From Herbaspirillum sp. 3R11 (GTDB lineage Bacteria > Pseudomonadota > Gammaproteobacteria > Burkholderiales > Burkholderiaceae_D), in NCBI RefSeq assembly GCF_004563925.1, contig NZ_SPNJ01000004.1, forward strand, positions 558,001 through 622,000: DNA of 64,000 nucleotides. Reading direction: 5' to 3'. The position numbers were made by a program, and so were the translations under genes. Within the stretch, counting starts at the first letter, position 1, and each line of letters opens with the position of its first letter. A model generated the notes under the pieces. The model had not been told where the DNA came from. It saw only the letters and a program-made list of their open reading frames with translations, and made no database searches. Positions 1 to 8,272 of the stretch are shown piece by piece.

Positions 1-211
1 ACAGCGACTCGAACTGCATGCCGGCCTGCTGCTTCATGACCTGCAAAAAGATCTCTTCCTTGGAAGAAAAATAGTTGTACAGCGTCGCCTTCGAACCGCC
101 CAGGCGTGCCGAAATTTCCGCCATGGAGGCGCGATCGAATCCGATTTCGTTAAATATTTCCGCCGCGACATCGATGATCGATTGCCGCCGCTCTTCACTC
201 TTCTTGCGCAT
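1..211 (-). CDS. TetR/AcrR-family transcriptional regulator, N-terminal part
   Basis: The first 70 residues of a TetR-type repressor are present; the C-terminal ligand-binding domain runs off the left edge. The start is the ATG at 211 (MRKKSEERRQ). Residues about 10-56 form the TetR DNA-binding domain, with the typical recognition helix region GGSKATLYNYFSSKEEIF. The gene is divergent from the OMF-EmrA-EmrB operon that starts at 418, and a perfect palindrome sits on that operon's promoter. It is therefore very likely the local repressor of the efflux operon and perhaps of itself. The ligand cannot be inferred without the C-terminus. Confidence 0.9.
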   Translation of the reverse strand, partial: MRKKSEERRQSIIDVAAEIFNEIGFDRASMAEISARLGGSKATLYNYFSSKEEIFLQVMKQQAGMQFESL

Positions 212-352
212 GTAATGTCTTTGCCATTGCGGCGAAACCCTTTAACTATCTGGCTCCGCCTGGTTTTCCCCGGGGCTGTTGCTTTTTTGTGCGCTTGCAG
301 CATTTGCGCCACATTGTGCCGTTTTCCGTGCCCCATTTTCCCCTAGTTTTGC

Positions 353-395
353 TTGACGGTCTTTAAAAGTCAATACTATACTGAACTGTACAGTT
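353..395 (+). promoter_or_regulatory. Promoter and TetR-type operator for the efflux operon
   Basis: TTGACG (353-358) and TATACT (377-382) are separated by 18 bp and form a good sigma-70 promoter reading toward the outer-membrane factor gene. Directly behind the -10 box lies the perfect 12-bp palindrome AACTGTACAGTT (384-395), which would cover the transcription start. Position and symmetry fit repression by the divergently encoded TetR protein. Binding is inferred, not shown. Confidence 0.7.
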
Positions 396-417
396 TACTT
401 ATGAGTGGATTCCGATC

Positions 418-1890
418 ATGCAAGTTCCATCGATTTCAGGGGATCAAGAAGCGTCCCGAGTTCGTCCGCCCCGTCTTGCAACGCTGTCGGCGCTGGCCGT
501 CGCCGCCCTGACGCTGGCCGGCTGCGCGCAGTTCTCCGACCTCGGTCCACGCGCCGAACCCAAGGCCATCGACGCCTATCAATCTTCGCAATCGCTGAAC
601 GCTGCCGGCATGGTGGCCTGGCCCGACGACAACTGGTGGACCGCCTACGGCGACAAGCAGCTCAACACGCTCATGGGCGAAGCGCTGCGCGGTGCGCCGT
701 CGATGGCGGTGGCGCGTGCGCGTTTGCTGAAAGCCGAAGGCGTGGCGCAGCAACAGGGCGCGGCGCTGTTGCCGCAAGTCAGCGGCAACGCTTCGCTCGA
801 TCACATGAAGCAGAGCTATAACAACGGCGTGCCGCCCGATTTCGTGCCGCGCGGCTATAACAACGAAGCCCGTGTCACGCTCGACTTCAGCTACGAAATC
901 GATTTCTGGGGCAAGAACCGCGCCGCACTGGCGGCCGCCACTTCCGAACTTGAAGCCGCACGCGCCGACGCCGCCCAGGCGCGCATCACGCTGGCGACCT
1001 CGATCGCCGCCGGCTACGCCGAACTGGAGCGCCTGTTCAGCCAGCGCGACACCTCGCAGGCGGCATTGCAGGTGCGCCAGGAAACCGAGAATCTGTTCGT
1101 GCAGCGCCGCCTCAACGGCCTCGAAACCGAAGGCAGCGTCAAGCAAGTGGTGGCGCGCCGCGCGATGGCGGAAGCCGACCTGCTGGCGGTGGACGAATCG
1201 ATCGCCCTGCAACGCAACAAGCTGGCCGCACTGGCCGGCGCCGGTCCGGATCGCGGCCTGCAACTGGCGCGTCCGGTGATCGACATGTCCAAGCCGTTCA
1301 ACCTGCCGCAGGAGTTGCCCGCCAACCTGCTGGGACGCCGTCCCGATATCGTCGCCGCCCGCCTGCGCGCCGAAGCCGCCGCCAAGCAGATCAAGGTGGC
1401 GCGTGCGCAGTTCTATCCGAACGTCAACCTGAGCGCCTACTTCGGCTTCCAGTCGCTGGGCACCAATCTGCTGACGCAATCGGGCTCCAGCATCGGCAGT
1501 TTCGGACCGGCGATTTCGTTGCCGATCTTTGAAGGCGGTCGTCTGCGCGGCCAGTTCCGTTCGGCCAGCGCCAGCTATGACGAAGCCGTCGCCAACTACG
1601 ACAGCGCCGTCACGCAAGCCTTGCAGGATGTGGCCGACGTCGCCGTCAGCGAACGCGCCTTGAGCGGCCGCCTGGATCGCACCGAAGCAGCTGCGGACGC
1701 CGCCCGGGATGCCTACCGCATCGTGCGCAACCGCTACGAAGGCGGCCTCACCAATTACCTCGATGTGCTTAACGCGCAAGACACGCTGCTGACCAACCTG
1801 CGCGAGTTGTCGACCTTGCGCTCGCGCCTGTTCGCACTCGACGTGTCGATGGTCCGTGCGCTCGGCGGCGGCTACCAGCACGCCAGCTGA
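418..1890 (+). CDS. NodT-family outer-membrane factor lipoprotein of an EmrAB-type pump
   Basis: A 490-residue outer-membrane channel lipoprotein of the TolC/OprM (NodT) superfamily. It has a lipoprotein signal ending in LAGC with the lipidated Cys at residue 36, a WW motif near residues 73-74 typical of the family, and two outer-membrane efflux protein repeats over about residues 80-480. The family forms the trimeric exit duct joined to an inner-membrane transporter by a membrane-fusion adaptor. It is the first gene of an operon; the adaptor starts 58 bp after its stop. The Met at 418 has no strong ribosome-binding site but gives the expected N-terminus. Confidence 0.9.
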   Translation: MQVPSISGDQEASRVRPPRLATLSALAVAALTLAGCAQFSDLGPRAEPKAIDAYQSSQSLNAAGMVAWPDDNWWTAYGDKQLNTLMGEALRGAPSMAVARARLLKAEGVAQQQGAALLPQVSGNASLDHMKQSYNNGVPPDFVPRGYNNEARVTLDFSYEIDFWGKNRAALAAATSELEAARADAAQARITLATSIAAGYAELERLFSQRDTSQAALQVRQETENLFVQRRLNGLETEGSVKQVVARRAMAEADLLAVDESIALQRNKLAALAGAGPDRGLQLARPVIDMSKPFNLPQELPANLLGRRPDIVAARLRAEAAAKQIKVARAQFYPNVNLSAYFGFQSLGTNLLTQSGSSIGSFGPAISLPIFEGGRLRGQFRSASASYDEAVANYDSAVTQALQDVADVAVSERALSGRLDRTEAAADAARDAYRIVRNRYEGGLTNYLDVLNAQDTLLTNLRELSTLRSRLFALDVSMVRALGGGYQHAS

Positions 1891-1948
1891 GCGCGCGCCG
1901 CACAGCATCGACTCCCTACAGACAAATATATCCACGAAGGAAAACGCC

Positions 1949-3163
1949 ATGTCGCACAGTGACTCCCAAGCCATTCAAACCATCTCCACCGCCGATAGCG
2001 CTCCAGGCAATGCGTCCGGCAAGCGCAAGAAGCTGTTCACCATTTTCGCCGGCGTGGTCGCCGTGGTCGCGATCGGTTACGGCACCTACTGGTACTTCAT
2101 CGGTTCGCGTTACGTGACCACCGACAACGCCTACACCGCCGTGGAAATCTCGCAAGTCACGCCGGCCGTAAACGGCATCGTGTCCGAGGTCAAAGTGGTC
2201 GATACCCAATACGTCCACCAGGGCGACGTGCTGGTCGTGATCGACAGCCGCGACGCCACGCTGGCGTTGGCGCAGGCCGAAGCCGACCTGGGTCGTGCCG
2301 AGCGCCGCGTGCAGAGCTACTTCGCCAACGACACCGGTTTCGTCGCGCAGGTGCAGGCGCGTGAAGCCGAACAAAAACGCTCCGCCGCGCAACTGCTGTC
2401 GGCGCAAGCCGACCTGCAACGCGCCGAGCTCGACCTGCGTCGCCGCGAAGCGTTGGAGAAATCCGGCTCCGTTTCGGGTGAAGAACTGACCAACGCACGC
2501 ACCACCGTGCTGACCATGCAGGCCAACCTGAAAGCCGCCGAAGCCGGCCGCATCCAGGCCGACGCCAATCGCAACGCCACCGTCGGTGCACAGAAGGCCA
2601 GCACTGTGCTGACCGCCAACACCACTGTCGACACCAATCCGGAAGTCACGCTGGCGCGTGCCAAGCGCGACCAGGCCAAGCTGGACCTGGAACGCACCGT
2701 GTTGCGTGCGCCCGTGGAAGGCGTGATCGCTCGTCGCCAGGTGCAGGTCGGCCAGCGCGTCCAGGCCGGCACCGCCTTGCTGTCGGTGGTGCCGACCCGC
2801 TCCATGCACGTCGACGCCAACTTCAAGGAAGGCCAATTGTCGCAAGTGCATCTGGGCCAGCCGGTGACGATGAAGGCCGACATCTACGGCAGCGCGATTG
2901 AATACCACGGCACCGTGGTCGGCGTGGCCGGCGGCACCGGCTCCGCGTTCGCTGTCATCCCGGCGCAAAACGCCACCGGCAACTGGATCAAGGTAGTGCA
3001 ACGCCTGCCTGTGCGCATTTCGATCGACCGCAAGGAACTGGCCGAGAAACCGCTGAGCGTGGGCTTGTCGATGGACGTCTCGATCGACACGCGCGGCAAG
3101 AGCGGTAGTGGCTCAGAAAACACGGCGATGAACTCCTCCGCTGCAAAGTCCCCGACTCTGTAA
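1949..3163 (+). CDS. HlyD/EmrA-family membrane-fusion adaptor
   Basis: A 404-residue periplasmic adaptor. Residues about 30-52 form a single N-terminal membrane anchor (LFTIFAGVVAVVAIGYG). A biotinyl-lipoyl-like domain (TPAVNGIVSEVKVVDTQYV), a long alpha-hairpin rich in Ala, Glu and Arg (about 120-245), and a beta-barrel with the family motif LRAPVEGVIARRQVQVGQ follow. It bridges the DHA2 transporter encoded 13 bp downstream to the outer-membrane factor upstream. The start ATG at 1949 follows an AAGGAAAA ribosome-binding site; a longer upstream reading frame overlaps the previous gene and is not needed. Substrate unknown; this class commonly exports hydrophobic drugs or metabolites. Confidence 0.9.
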   Translation: MSHSDSQAIQTISTADSAPGNASGKRKKLFTIFAGVVAVVAIGYGTYWYFIGSRYVTTDNAYTAVEISQVTPAVNGIVSEVKVVDTQYVHQGDVLVVIDSRDATLALAQAEADLGRAERRVQSYFANDTGFVAQVQAREAEQKRSAAQLLSAQADLQRAELDLRRREALEKSGSVSGEELTNARTTVLTMQANLKAAEAGRIQADANRNATVGAQKASTVLTANTTVDTNPEVTLARAKRDQAKLDLERTVLRAPVEGVIARRQVQVGQRVQAGTALLSVVPTRSMHVDANFKEGQLSQVHLGQPVTMKADIYGSAIEYHGTVVGVAGGTGSAFAVIPAQNATGNWIKVVQRLPVRISIDRKELAEKPLSVGLSMDVSIDTRGKSGSGSENTAMNSSAAKSPTL

Positions 3164-3176
3164 CCAGGCGGCAACC

Positions 3177-4715
3177 ATGTCATCCCATTTTTCCGATGCA
3201 TCACTAAAGCCGCTCGAGGGCGCGCAGCTGATCGGCGCCGGCCTGCTGCTGGCTGCTGCCAACTTCATCGCGGTGCTCGACACCACCATCGCCAACGTCT
3301 CCGTGTCGACCATCTCGGGCGCGCTCGGCGCGTCGTCGAGCCAGGGCACCTACGTCATTACCTCGTATGCGGTGGCCGAGGCGATCACCGTACCGCTGAC
3401 CGGCTGGCTGGCCAACCGCTTCGGCACGGTGCGCGTGTTCATCACCTCGATGATCCTGTTCGGCGTGTTCTCGGCGCTGTGCGGCATGGCCAATTCGCTG
3501 GGCATGCTGATCGCGTTCCGCGTGCTGCAAGGCCTGGCCGGCGGTCCGTTGATGCCGCTATCGCAAACCCTGCTGCTGCGCATTTTCCCCAAGGAGAAAG
3601 CGGCGGCGGCGGTCGGCCTGTGGGCGATGACCACGCTGATTGCACCGATCGCCGGCCCGATCCTGGGCGGCGTGTTGTGCGACCAGTACAGCTGGCCCTA
3701 CATCTTCTTCATCAACGTGCCGGTGGCGCTGATCTGCGGCTACATGGGATGGAAGATGCTCAAGCGCTATGAGTCGCCGCTGCTGAAACTGCCGATCGAC
3801 AAGATCGGTCTGATCCTCATGATCGTGTGGGTCGCCGCGCTGCAACTCATGCTCGACGAAGGTAAGGAAAAGGACTGGTTCGCGTCAACTGAAATCGTGG
3901 TGCTGGCGCTGATCGCGGCAGCCGGCTTCATCGCCTTCCTGATCTGGGAGCTGACCGAACGCAATCCGATTGTCGACCTGCGCGTGTTCCGCCATCGCGG
4001 CTACACCGCCAGCGTCACCACGATCTGCCTGGCGTTCGGCGCGTTCTTCGGCGCCACCGTGCTGACGCCGCTATGGCTGCAGGGCTACATGGGCTACACC
4101 GCCACGCACTCGGGCGAGACCACCGCGCTGACCGGCATCCTCGCGGTGCTGACGGCGCCGTTCGTGGCCAAGCTGTCGACCAAGGTCGATCCGCGCAAGC
4201 TGGTGTTCATCGGCGTGATGTGGCTGGGCGCGGTGACGCTATTCCGCAGCTTCAACACCACCGACATGAGCAACTTCCAGATCGGCTGGCCGCTGCTGAT
4301 GCTGGGCATCGGTCTGCCGCTGTTCTTCGTGCCGCTGACCGGTCTCGCCCTGAGCAGCGTGGAAGAATCGGAGACCGCATCGGCGGCCGGCCTGATGAGC
4401 TTCTGCCGCACCATGTCGGGCGCGATCGCCACCTCGCTGGTCAACACCAGCTGGGAGAACAAGTCGATCTACTACCATGCGGAACTGGCCGGCCTGGTCG
4501 ATCAGTTCGGCGATACGGTCAATTCGCTGACGCAGGCCGGCATGTCGCTCGACCAGGCGCGCGCCAACATGGAACAGATGCTGCAGTCGCAGAGCATCAT
4601 GCTGTCGACCAATCACATCTTCATGATGGCGGCGATCTCGTTCGGCCTGGCGGCCGCGGCAGTATGGTTTGCGCCGAAGCCGACGCGGGTGGCGGATACG
4701 TCGGCGGCGCACTGA
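3177..4715 (+). CDS. EmrB/QacA-like DHA2-family MFS drug:H+ antiporter
   Basis: A 512-residue major-facilitator protein with about 14 hydrophobic segments, the arrangement of the DHA2 family. TM1 carries the DHA2 motif LDTTIANVSVSTI, the TM2-3 loop carries GWLANRFG (motif A), and TM5 has a motif C-like GPILGGVL. It is the third gene of the OMF-adaptor-transporter operon and is followed by a strong terminator. The likely role is proton-driven extrusion through the adaptor and outer-membrane channel. Specificity cannot be deduced. Confidence 0.92.
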   Translation: MSSHFSDASLKPLEGAQLIGAGLLLAAANFIAVLDTTIANVSVSTISGALGASSSQGTYVITSYAVAEAITVPLTGWLANRFGTVRVFITSMILFGVFSALCGMANSLGMLIAFRVLQGLAGGPLMPLSQTLLLRIFPKEKAAAAVGLWAMTTLIAPIAGPILGGVLCDQYSWPYIFFINVPVALICGYMGWKMLKRYESPLLKLPIDKIGLILMIVWVAALQLMLDEGKEKDWFASTEIVVLALIAAAGFIAFLIWELTERNPIVDLRVFRHRGYTASVTTICLAFGAFFGATVLTPLWLQGYMGYTATHSGETTALTGILAVLTAPFVAKLSTKVDPRKLVFIGVMWLGAVTLFRSFNTTDMSNFQIGWPLLMLGIGLPLFFVPLTGLALSSVEESETASAAGLMSFCRTMSGAIATSLVNTSWENKSIYYHAELAGLVDQFGDTVNSLTQAGMSLDQARANMEQMLQSQSIMLSTNHIFMMAAISFGLAAAAVWFAPKPTRVADTSAAH

Positions 4716-4733
4716 AGCAGTCGACCGGAAAAG

Positions 4734-4770
4734 AAAAAGGGATGCCGCGACCAAACGGCATCCCTTTTTT
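4734..4770. terminator. Bidirectional intrinsic terminator between emrB-like gene and piuC-like gene
   Basis: GGGATGCCG (4739-4747) and CGGCATCCC (4756-4764) form a 9-bp stem with an 8-nt loop, flanked by an A-run on the left and TTTTTT on the right. It can therefore end transcription from both convergent genes. Confidence 0.9.
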
Positions 4771-4785
4771 CATGTGCGGCGTTCC

Positions 4786-5466
4786 CTACACTTCAGCCCA
4801 CTGCCGCAGCAGGTTGTGATAGTGCCCGGTCAGGCCAAGAACTTCTTCGGTGTCGCCGATCTTCGCGCGCAGGCTGGAGATGTTCTGGTCCAGCTCGAAC
4901 AGCATGCTGCGCTGCCAGTCGTCGCGCACCATGCTTTGCGTCCAGAAGAAGGAGCACACACGGGCGCCGCCGGTGACCGGCTCCACGCGGTGCAGGCTGG
5001 TGGATGGATACAGGATCAGATCGCCGGCCGGCAACTTGACTTCATGGGTGCCGTAGGTATCGACGACAACCAGCTCACCGCCTTCGTATTCGTCCGGTTC
5101 CGACAGGAACAAGGTCGACGACAAATCGGTGCGGATGCTCAGCGAGGTTCCCGGTACTGCACGCACCGAACCGTCGACGTGCAGCCCGTAATGTTCGCCG
5201 CCTTCGTAACTGTTGAACAAGGGCGGGATGGTCGTCTTCGGCAGCGCAGCGGCAAAGAACAGCGGGCTCTTCTTCAGCGCCGCCAGGACGATCTCGCCAA
5301 GCTTGATGCCCAGCGGCGAACACTCCGGCAGCTGGCGATTGCGCTTGACCTTCGCGCCCTGCTCGCCGACCGTCGCCTTGCCGTCGACCCAGTCGGCGTC
5401 CGCCAGCTGCTGCCGGATGAACGCGACCTCGGCCGCCGTCAGCACTTCCGGAATATGCAGCATCAT
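4786..5466 (-). CDS. PiuC-type Fe(II)/2-oxoglutarate-dependent dioxygenase (PKHD-type hydroxylase)
   Basis: A 226-residue member of the PKHD-type hydroxylase family (YbiX/PiuC). The iron ligands are visible as H96-x-D98 (GLHVDGS) and H159, with R169 as the likely 2-oxoglutarate anchor. The start is ATG 5466 ([10 protein letters not shown]), preceded by GGAG at 7 nt; upstream frame extension lacks family similarity. It lies 122 bp downstream of, and on the same strand as, a Fiu-like receptor. This pairing is recurrent and suggests a role in iron acquisition or processing of catecholate siderophores, but the exact substrate of PiuC proteins is not settled. Confidence 0.9.
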   Translation of the reverse strand: MMLHIPEVLTAAEVAFIRQQLADADWVDGKATVGEQGAKVKRNRQLPECSPLGIKLGEIVLAALKKSPLFFAAALPKTTIPPLFNSYEGGEHYGLHVDGSVRAVPGTSLSIRTDLSSTLFLSEPDEYEGGELVVVDTYGTHEVKLPAGDLILYPSTSLHRVEPVTGGARVCSFFWTQSMVRDDWQRSMLFELDQNISSLRAKIGDTEEVLGLTGHYHNLLRQWAEV

Positions 5467-5480
5467 GATTGCTCTCCAAT

Positions 5481-5505
5481 AAAAAACCCCTCCGTGCGGG
5501 AGGGG
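5481..5505 (-). terminator. Intrinsic terminator after the siderophore receptor gene
   Basis: On the minus strand CCCCTCC and GGAGGGG (5499-5505 and 5487-5493) pair around a 5-nt loop and are followed by six T. It lies just upstream of the piuC ribosome-binding site, so piuC expression needs readthrough or its own promoter. Confidence 0.8.
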
Positions 5506-5588
5506 CCGTGTTTCGTGTTCTTGCCGCGACAGTTGCCCATTATGGACCACGCGCGCGAACCGGCGGCCGGCGCCGGTTCAACGTCACA

Positions 5589-7913
5589 TCAGAACTTGAG
5601 GTTGGCGGTCAGCGTCACGGCGCGCGGCGTGCCGGGCGTATAGCGATAGCCGCTCTTGTTGATCGCGGCCACGTAGTCCTTGTTGAAAATATTGTACAGA
5701 TTCAACTGCAGGTCGAGGTTCTTGTTGACCACGTAGCCGGCCATGCCGTCGAACACCCAGTAGGAGTCGGCGTACTGCGGAGTGCCGCTCAACACGTCGT
5801 CGCTGCCGCGCAGCAACGAACTTACGTAGCGCCCGCCCCCGCCGATGGTGAAGCCCTGCGGCAGCTTGTAGGTCGCCCACGAAGTGAAGGCTTGCTTGGG
5901 CGTGTAGGCCAGGTTGTTTTCGCCGTTGGCGGTCACCACCGCGCCGCTGTTGACCTTGGTGTTCATGTAGGTATAGCCGGCGGTCAGCGACAGGTTGGGC
6001 GTCACTTCGCCGGTCACACCCAGCTCGATGCCTTGCACGGTCTTTTTCCCGGTCTGGAAGTACTGGCCGGATGTCGCGTCCAGCTCCACCTCGTTGTTGA
6101 CCTCGGTGCGATACAGGGCCGCGGTCAACGCCAGCTTCTTGTTCAGCACATCCCACTTGGTGCCGATTTCCGCGGTCTTGGTTTTTTGCGCCGCGAAGTT
6201 CGGATTGTCGGCGCTGTTGGCAGTGGCGCTCAAGGCGAAGCTGTTACCGCCCGGCGGCAACTGCGACGTCGCATACAGCGCATAGACGCTGCTGTTCTCG
6301 GTCGGCTTGTAGATGCCGGCCAGCTTCCAGTTGAACAAGTTGCCGTTGGTGCTGAAATTCTGGCGGAACAGCGTACCCGCCGCCACACCGGTCGGACAAA
6401 GCGTGCCGCGTCCGGAGGTGACGCACTTGTAGCCGCTGGCGGAATCGGTATCGTAGTGGTCGACACGCACCCCGCCATTGACCGACCAGCGATCATTGAA
6501 CTTGAGGGTATCGAAAAGGTAAGCCGAAACCGTGCTGGTTTTGCCGGACGAATTCAAGCCGGCGTTCGGCGTCATCGCCCAGGTCCCGCGCCCGGCGTTG
6601 GGATTCGGATTGTACAAATTGGCGGCAGGCAAGGCCCCGCTCGTGTCGTAGCCGACGTTGTCCTGCTTCTCCTGCGTGAACTCAACTCCGCCCATCAGCG
6701 TGTGCTTGATGGCGCCTGTCTGCAGGTTGGCAGTGAGATAAGTCTGGTTGGTCAGGATGGTGTTGGTCTGGTCCTTGATCGTCGGATTCGAACGCGCGAT
6801 GGTCCAAGTCGACCGATCAGCGGGATTCGGCGTCACCAGATTGGCGGCGCTTCCCATGAAGGAAGTCAGCAGGTAGTTCTGGTGGGTTCTGCCGTAACGC
6901 GTGGTGTTCTGCAGCTTCACATCCGGCGAGAAGTCATGCTCGACGCGCAAGGTCACGCGGTCCGTGGAGACGTCGTTGTAGTCGCTGGTGAGGCCATAGA
7001 AGTTCGACGAATTCACCCGGGGGGCACTGGTCACGTAGGCACGTGGCGGGATGGCTGGGGTGGCGCCGGCAGCGGCTGTTTGCGGGCTCCGATAGCCCGG
7101 CAGACCGATCGTCGGGACGCCGCCGTCGGGCACGTCGTTCTGTTCCATGTGCAGGTAGTCGAGGAAGATGCGGGTGCCGGTACCGAGGCCGTTGGCCAGC
7201 GAAGCCGCAATACCGCTGTGATCGTTGTTGACTTCATGGCGACCCGGCACGCCGCTGTCCTGCTTCATCAGGTTCAGGCGCAGGGCGGTGCCGTTGTCGG
7301 CGTTGAGCAGCTTGTTCCAGTCGGCGGTGGCGCGCTTCTGCCCCCAGCTGCCGTATGTGGCCGAGGCGCCGAAGGAGTCGTTCAATTCCGCCTGCTTGGT
7401 GACCAGGTTGATCGATCCGGTCGGCGAGCCGCGGCCGTTGTCGGTGCCGGCCGGCCCCTTGAGGACTTCCACCTGCTGGATGTTGAACATGTCGCGCGAG
7501 ACCGAACCGAGGTCACGCACACTGTCGACGAAGATCGCGCCGGAAGCGTCGAAACCGCGCATGTAGATGGCGTCACCGGTGCTGGTGGAGCCGTTCTCGC
7601 CGAGGTAGAAGGTGCTCACGCCGGGGCTGTTGCGCAATGCTTCGGTCAGTGTAGTGGCGTTTTGCTGGTCGATCAGCTGGCGCTTGATGACTTGCAAGGT
7701 TTGCGGGGTGTCGACCAGCGGCTGGGTATATTTGGCGGACGAAGCACGCTCCGCCTTGTAGCCGCCGTCCTGCGTCGCAGTCACTTCGACACTGGGCAAT
7801 TGCGATTGCTGGGCGTGAGCGGCAGCCGGCAGCAGAAGCGCACCGGCGATCGCCGCCGTCATCCTGGTATTGAAGCGCGGCTGCGCATGTTTGCGATTTT
7901 TTATGTAGGCCAT
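5589..7913 (-). CDS. TonB-dependent siderophore receptor, Fiu-like
   Basis: A 774-residue outer-membrane receptor. It has a signal peptide cut after AAAHA, a short TonB-box-like region (LPSVEVTATQD), a plug domain at about residues 60-170 with typical RNSPGVSTFYLGE and MRGFDASGAIFVDSVRDLG elements, then a 22-strand barrel ending in aromatic Phe (TLTANLKF). Similarity to Fiu and its PiuC partner suggests monomeric or dihydroxybenzoyl catecholate iron complexes as ligands; this is inference. Expression is probably iron-repressed through the Fur-box promoter near 8117-8145, which implies a leader of about 195 nt. Confidence 0.93.
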   Translation of the reverse strand: MAYIKNRKHAQPRFNTRMTAAIAGALLLPAAAHAQQSQLPSVEVTATQDGGYKAERASSAKYTQPLVDTPQTLQVIKRQLIDQQNATTLTEALRNSPGVSTFYLGENGSTSTGDAIYMRGFDASGAIFVDSVRDLGSVSRDMFNIQQVEVLKGPAGTDNGRGSPTGSINLVTKQAELNDSFGASATYGSWGQKRATADWNKLLNADNGTALRLNLMKQDSGVPGRHEVNNDHSGIAASLANGLGTGTRIFLDYLHMEQNDVPDGGVPTIGLPGYRSPQTAAAGATPAIPPRAYVTSAPRVNSSNFYGLTSDYNDVSTDRVTLRVEHDFSPDVKLQNTTRYGRTHQNYLLTSFMGSAANLVTPNPADRSTWTIARSNPTIKDQTNTILTNQTYLTANLQTGAIKHTLMGGVEFTQEKQDNVGYDTSGALPAANLYNPNPNAGRGTWAMTPNAGLNSSGKTSTVSAYLFDTLKFNDRWSVNGGVRVDHYDTDSASGYKCVTSGRGTLCPTGVAAGTLFRQNFSTNGNLFNWKLAGIYKPTENSSVYALYATSQLPPGGNSFALSATANSADNPNFAAQKTKTAEIGTKWDVLNKKLALTAALYRTEVNNEVELDATSGQYFQTGKKTVQGIELGVTGEVTPNLSLTAGYTYMNTKVNSGAVVTANGENNLAYTPKQAFTSWATYKLPQGFTIGGGGRYVSSLLRGSDDVLSGTPQYADSYWVFDGMAGYVVNKNLDLQLNLYNIFNKDYVAAINKSGYRYTPGTPRAVTLTANLKF

Positions 7914-8116
7914 GAACGGAACTCGTAGTAAAAGTTTCGAGCTGGCTTACATCTGCGATACAGAACTCAGAGTTGGCTGGCGACGGAGGGATGAATTGTT
8001 TTGCGTACCGATGGCTCGGCTTATTCACTCGCGTTGGCGGAACGGAAACCGCTGCGCCAGGGGATGTTCACAAAGAACAGTCAGGAGATGAATCTGCAAT
8101 GCTTTCGCTGGGATTA

Positions 8117-8145
8117 ATTCTAATTGATAATCGTTATTATTTGAA
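8117..8145 (-). promoter_or_regulatory. Fur-box promoter of the siderophore receptor gene
   Basis: On the minus strand TTCAAA (8140-8145) and TAGAAT (8117-8122) are separated by 17 bp. The spacer holds a Fur-box-like element whose plus-strand core GATAATCGTTATT (8126-8138) matches 11 of 13 positions of the classical consensus half. Repression by Fe-Fur would block polymerase directly. Confidence 0.75.
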
Positions 8146-8221
8146 TTAACTGTTACCATTCCGCAACACTTATCTGCGTCACGTAAAGTGTGGGCAGGTG
8201 TCCGTCCGGCCCCAAACGTGA

Positions 8222-8247
8222 CGAAACCGGCGACCAGGCCGGTTTCG
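8222..8247 (-). terminator. Stem-loop after the RND efflux operon
   Basis: CGAAACCGG (8222-8230) pairs perfectly with CCGGTTTCG (8239-8247) across an 8-nt loop, 26 bp beyond the outer-membrane factor stop codon. The T-tract on the minus strand is poor, so it may be a weak terminator or an RNA 3' end stabiliser. Confidence 0.5.
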
Positions 8248-8272
8248 AAGGATGCGTGATTCGCGGCGGCCG

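Larger units (their letters stand above)
7914..8272. other. Intergenic region: receptor leader, Fur promoter, end of RND operon
   Basis: These 359 bp hold no convincing gene. Reading toward the receptor they contain the Fur-box promoter (8117-8145) and about 195 nt of untranslated leader (7914-8109) without an obvious intrinsic terminator. On the right side is a stem-loop (8222-8247) just past the stop codon of the RND operon. Confidence 0.6.

Noticed and set aside
436..1974. 512-codon minus-strand frame antisense to the first outer-membrane factor
   Set aside because: Composition (Gln/Arg/Ala/His-rich) and lack of domains are typical of antisense shadows of GC-rich genes; the plus-strand gene is certain.
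5469..7928. 819-codon plus-strand frame antisense to the siderophore receptor
   Set aside because: The receptor on the other strand has a signal peptide, plug and barrel signatures; the plus frame shows none.
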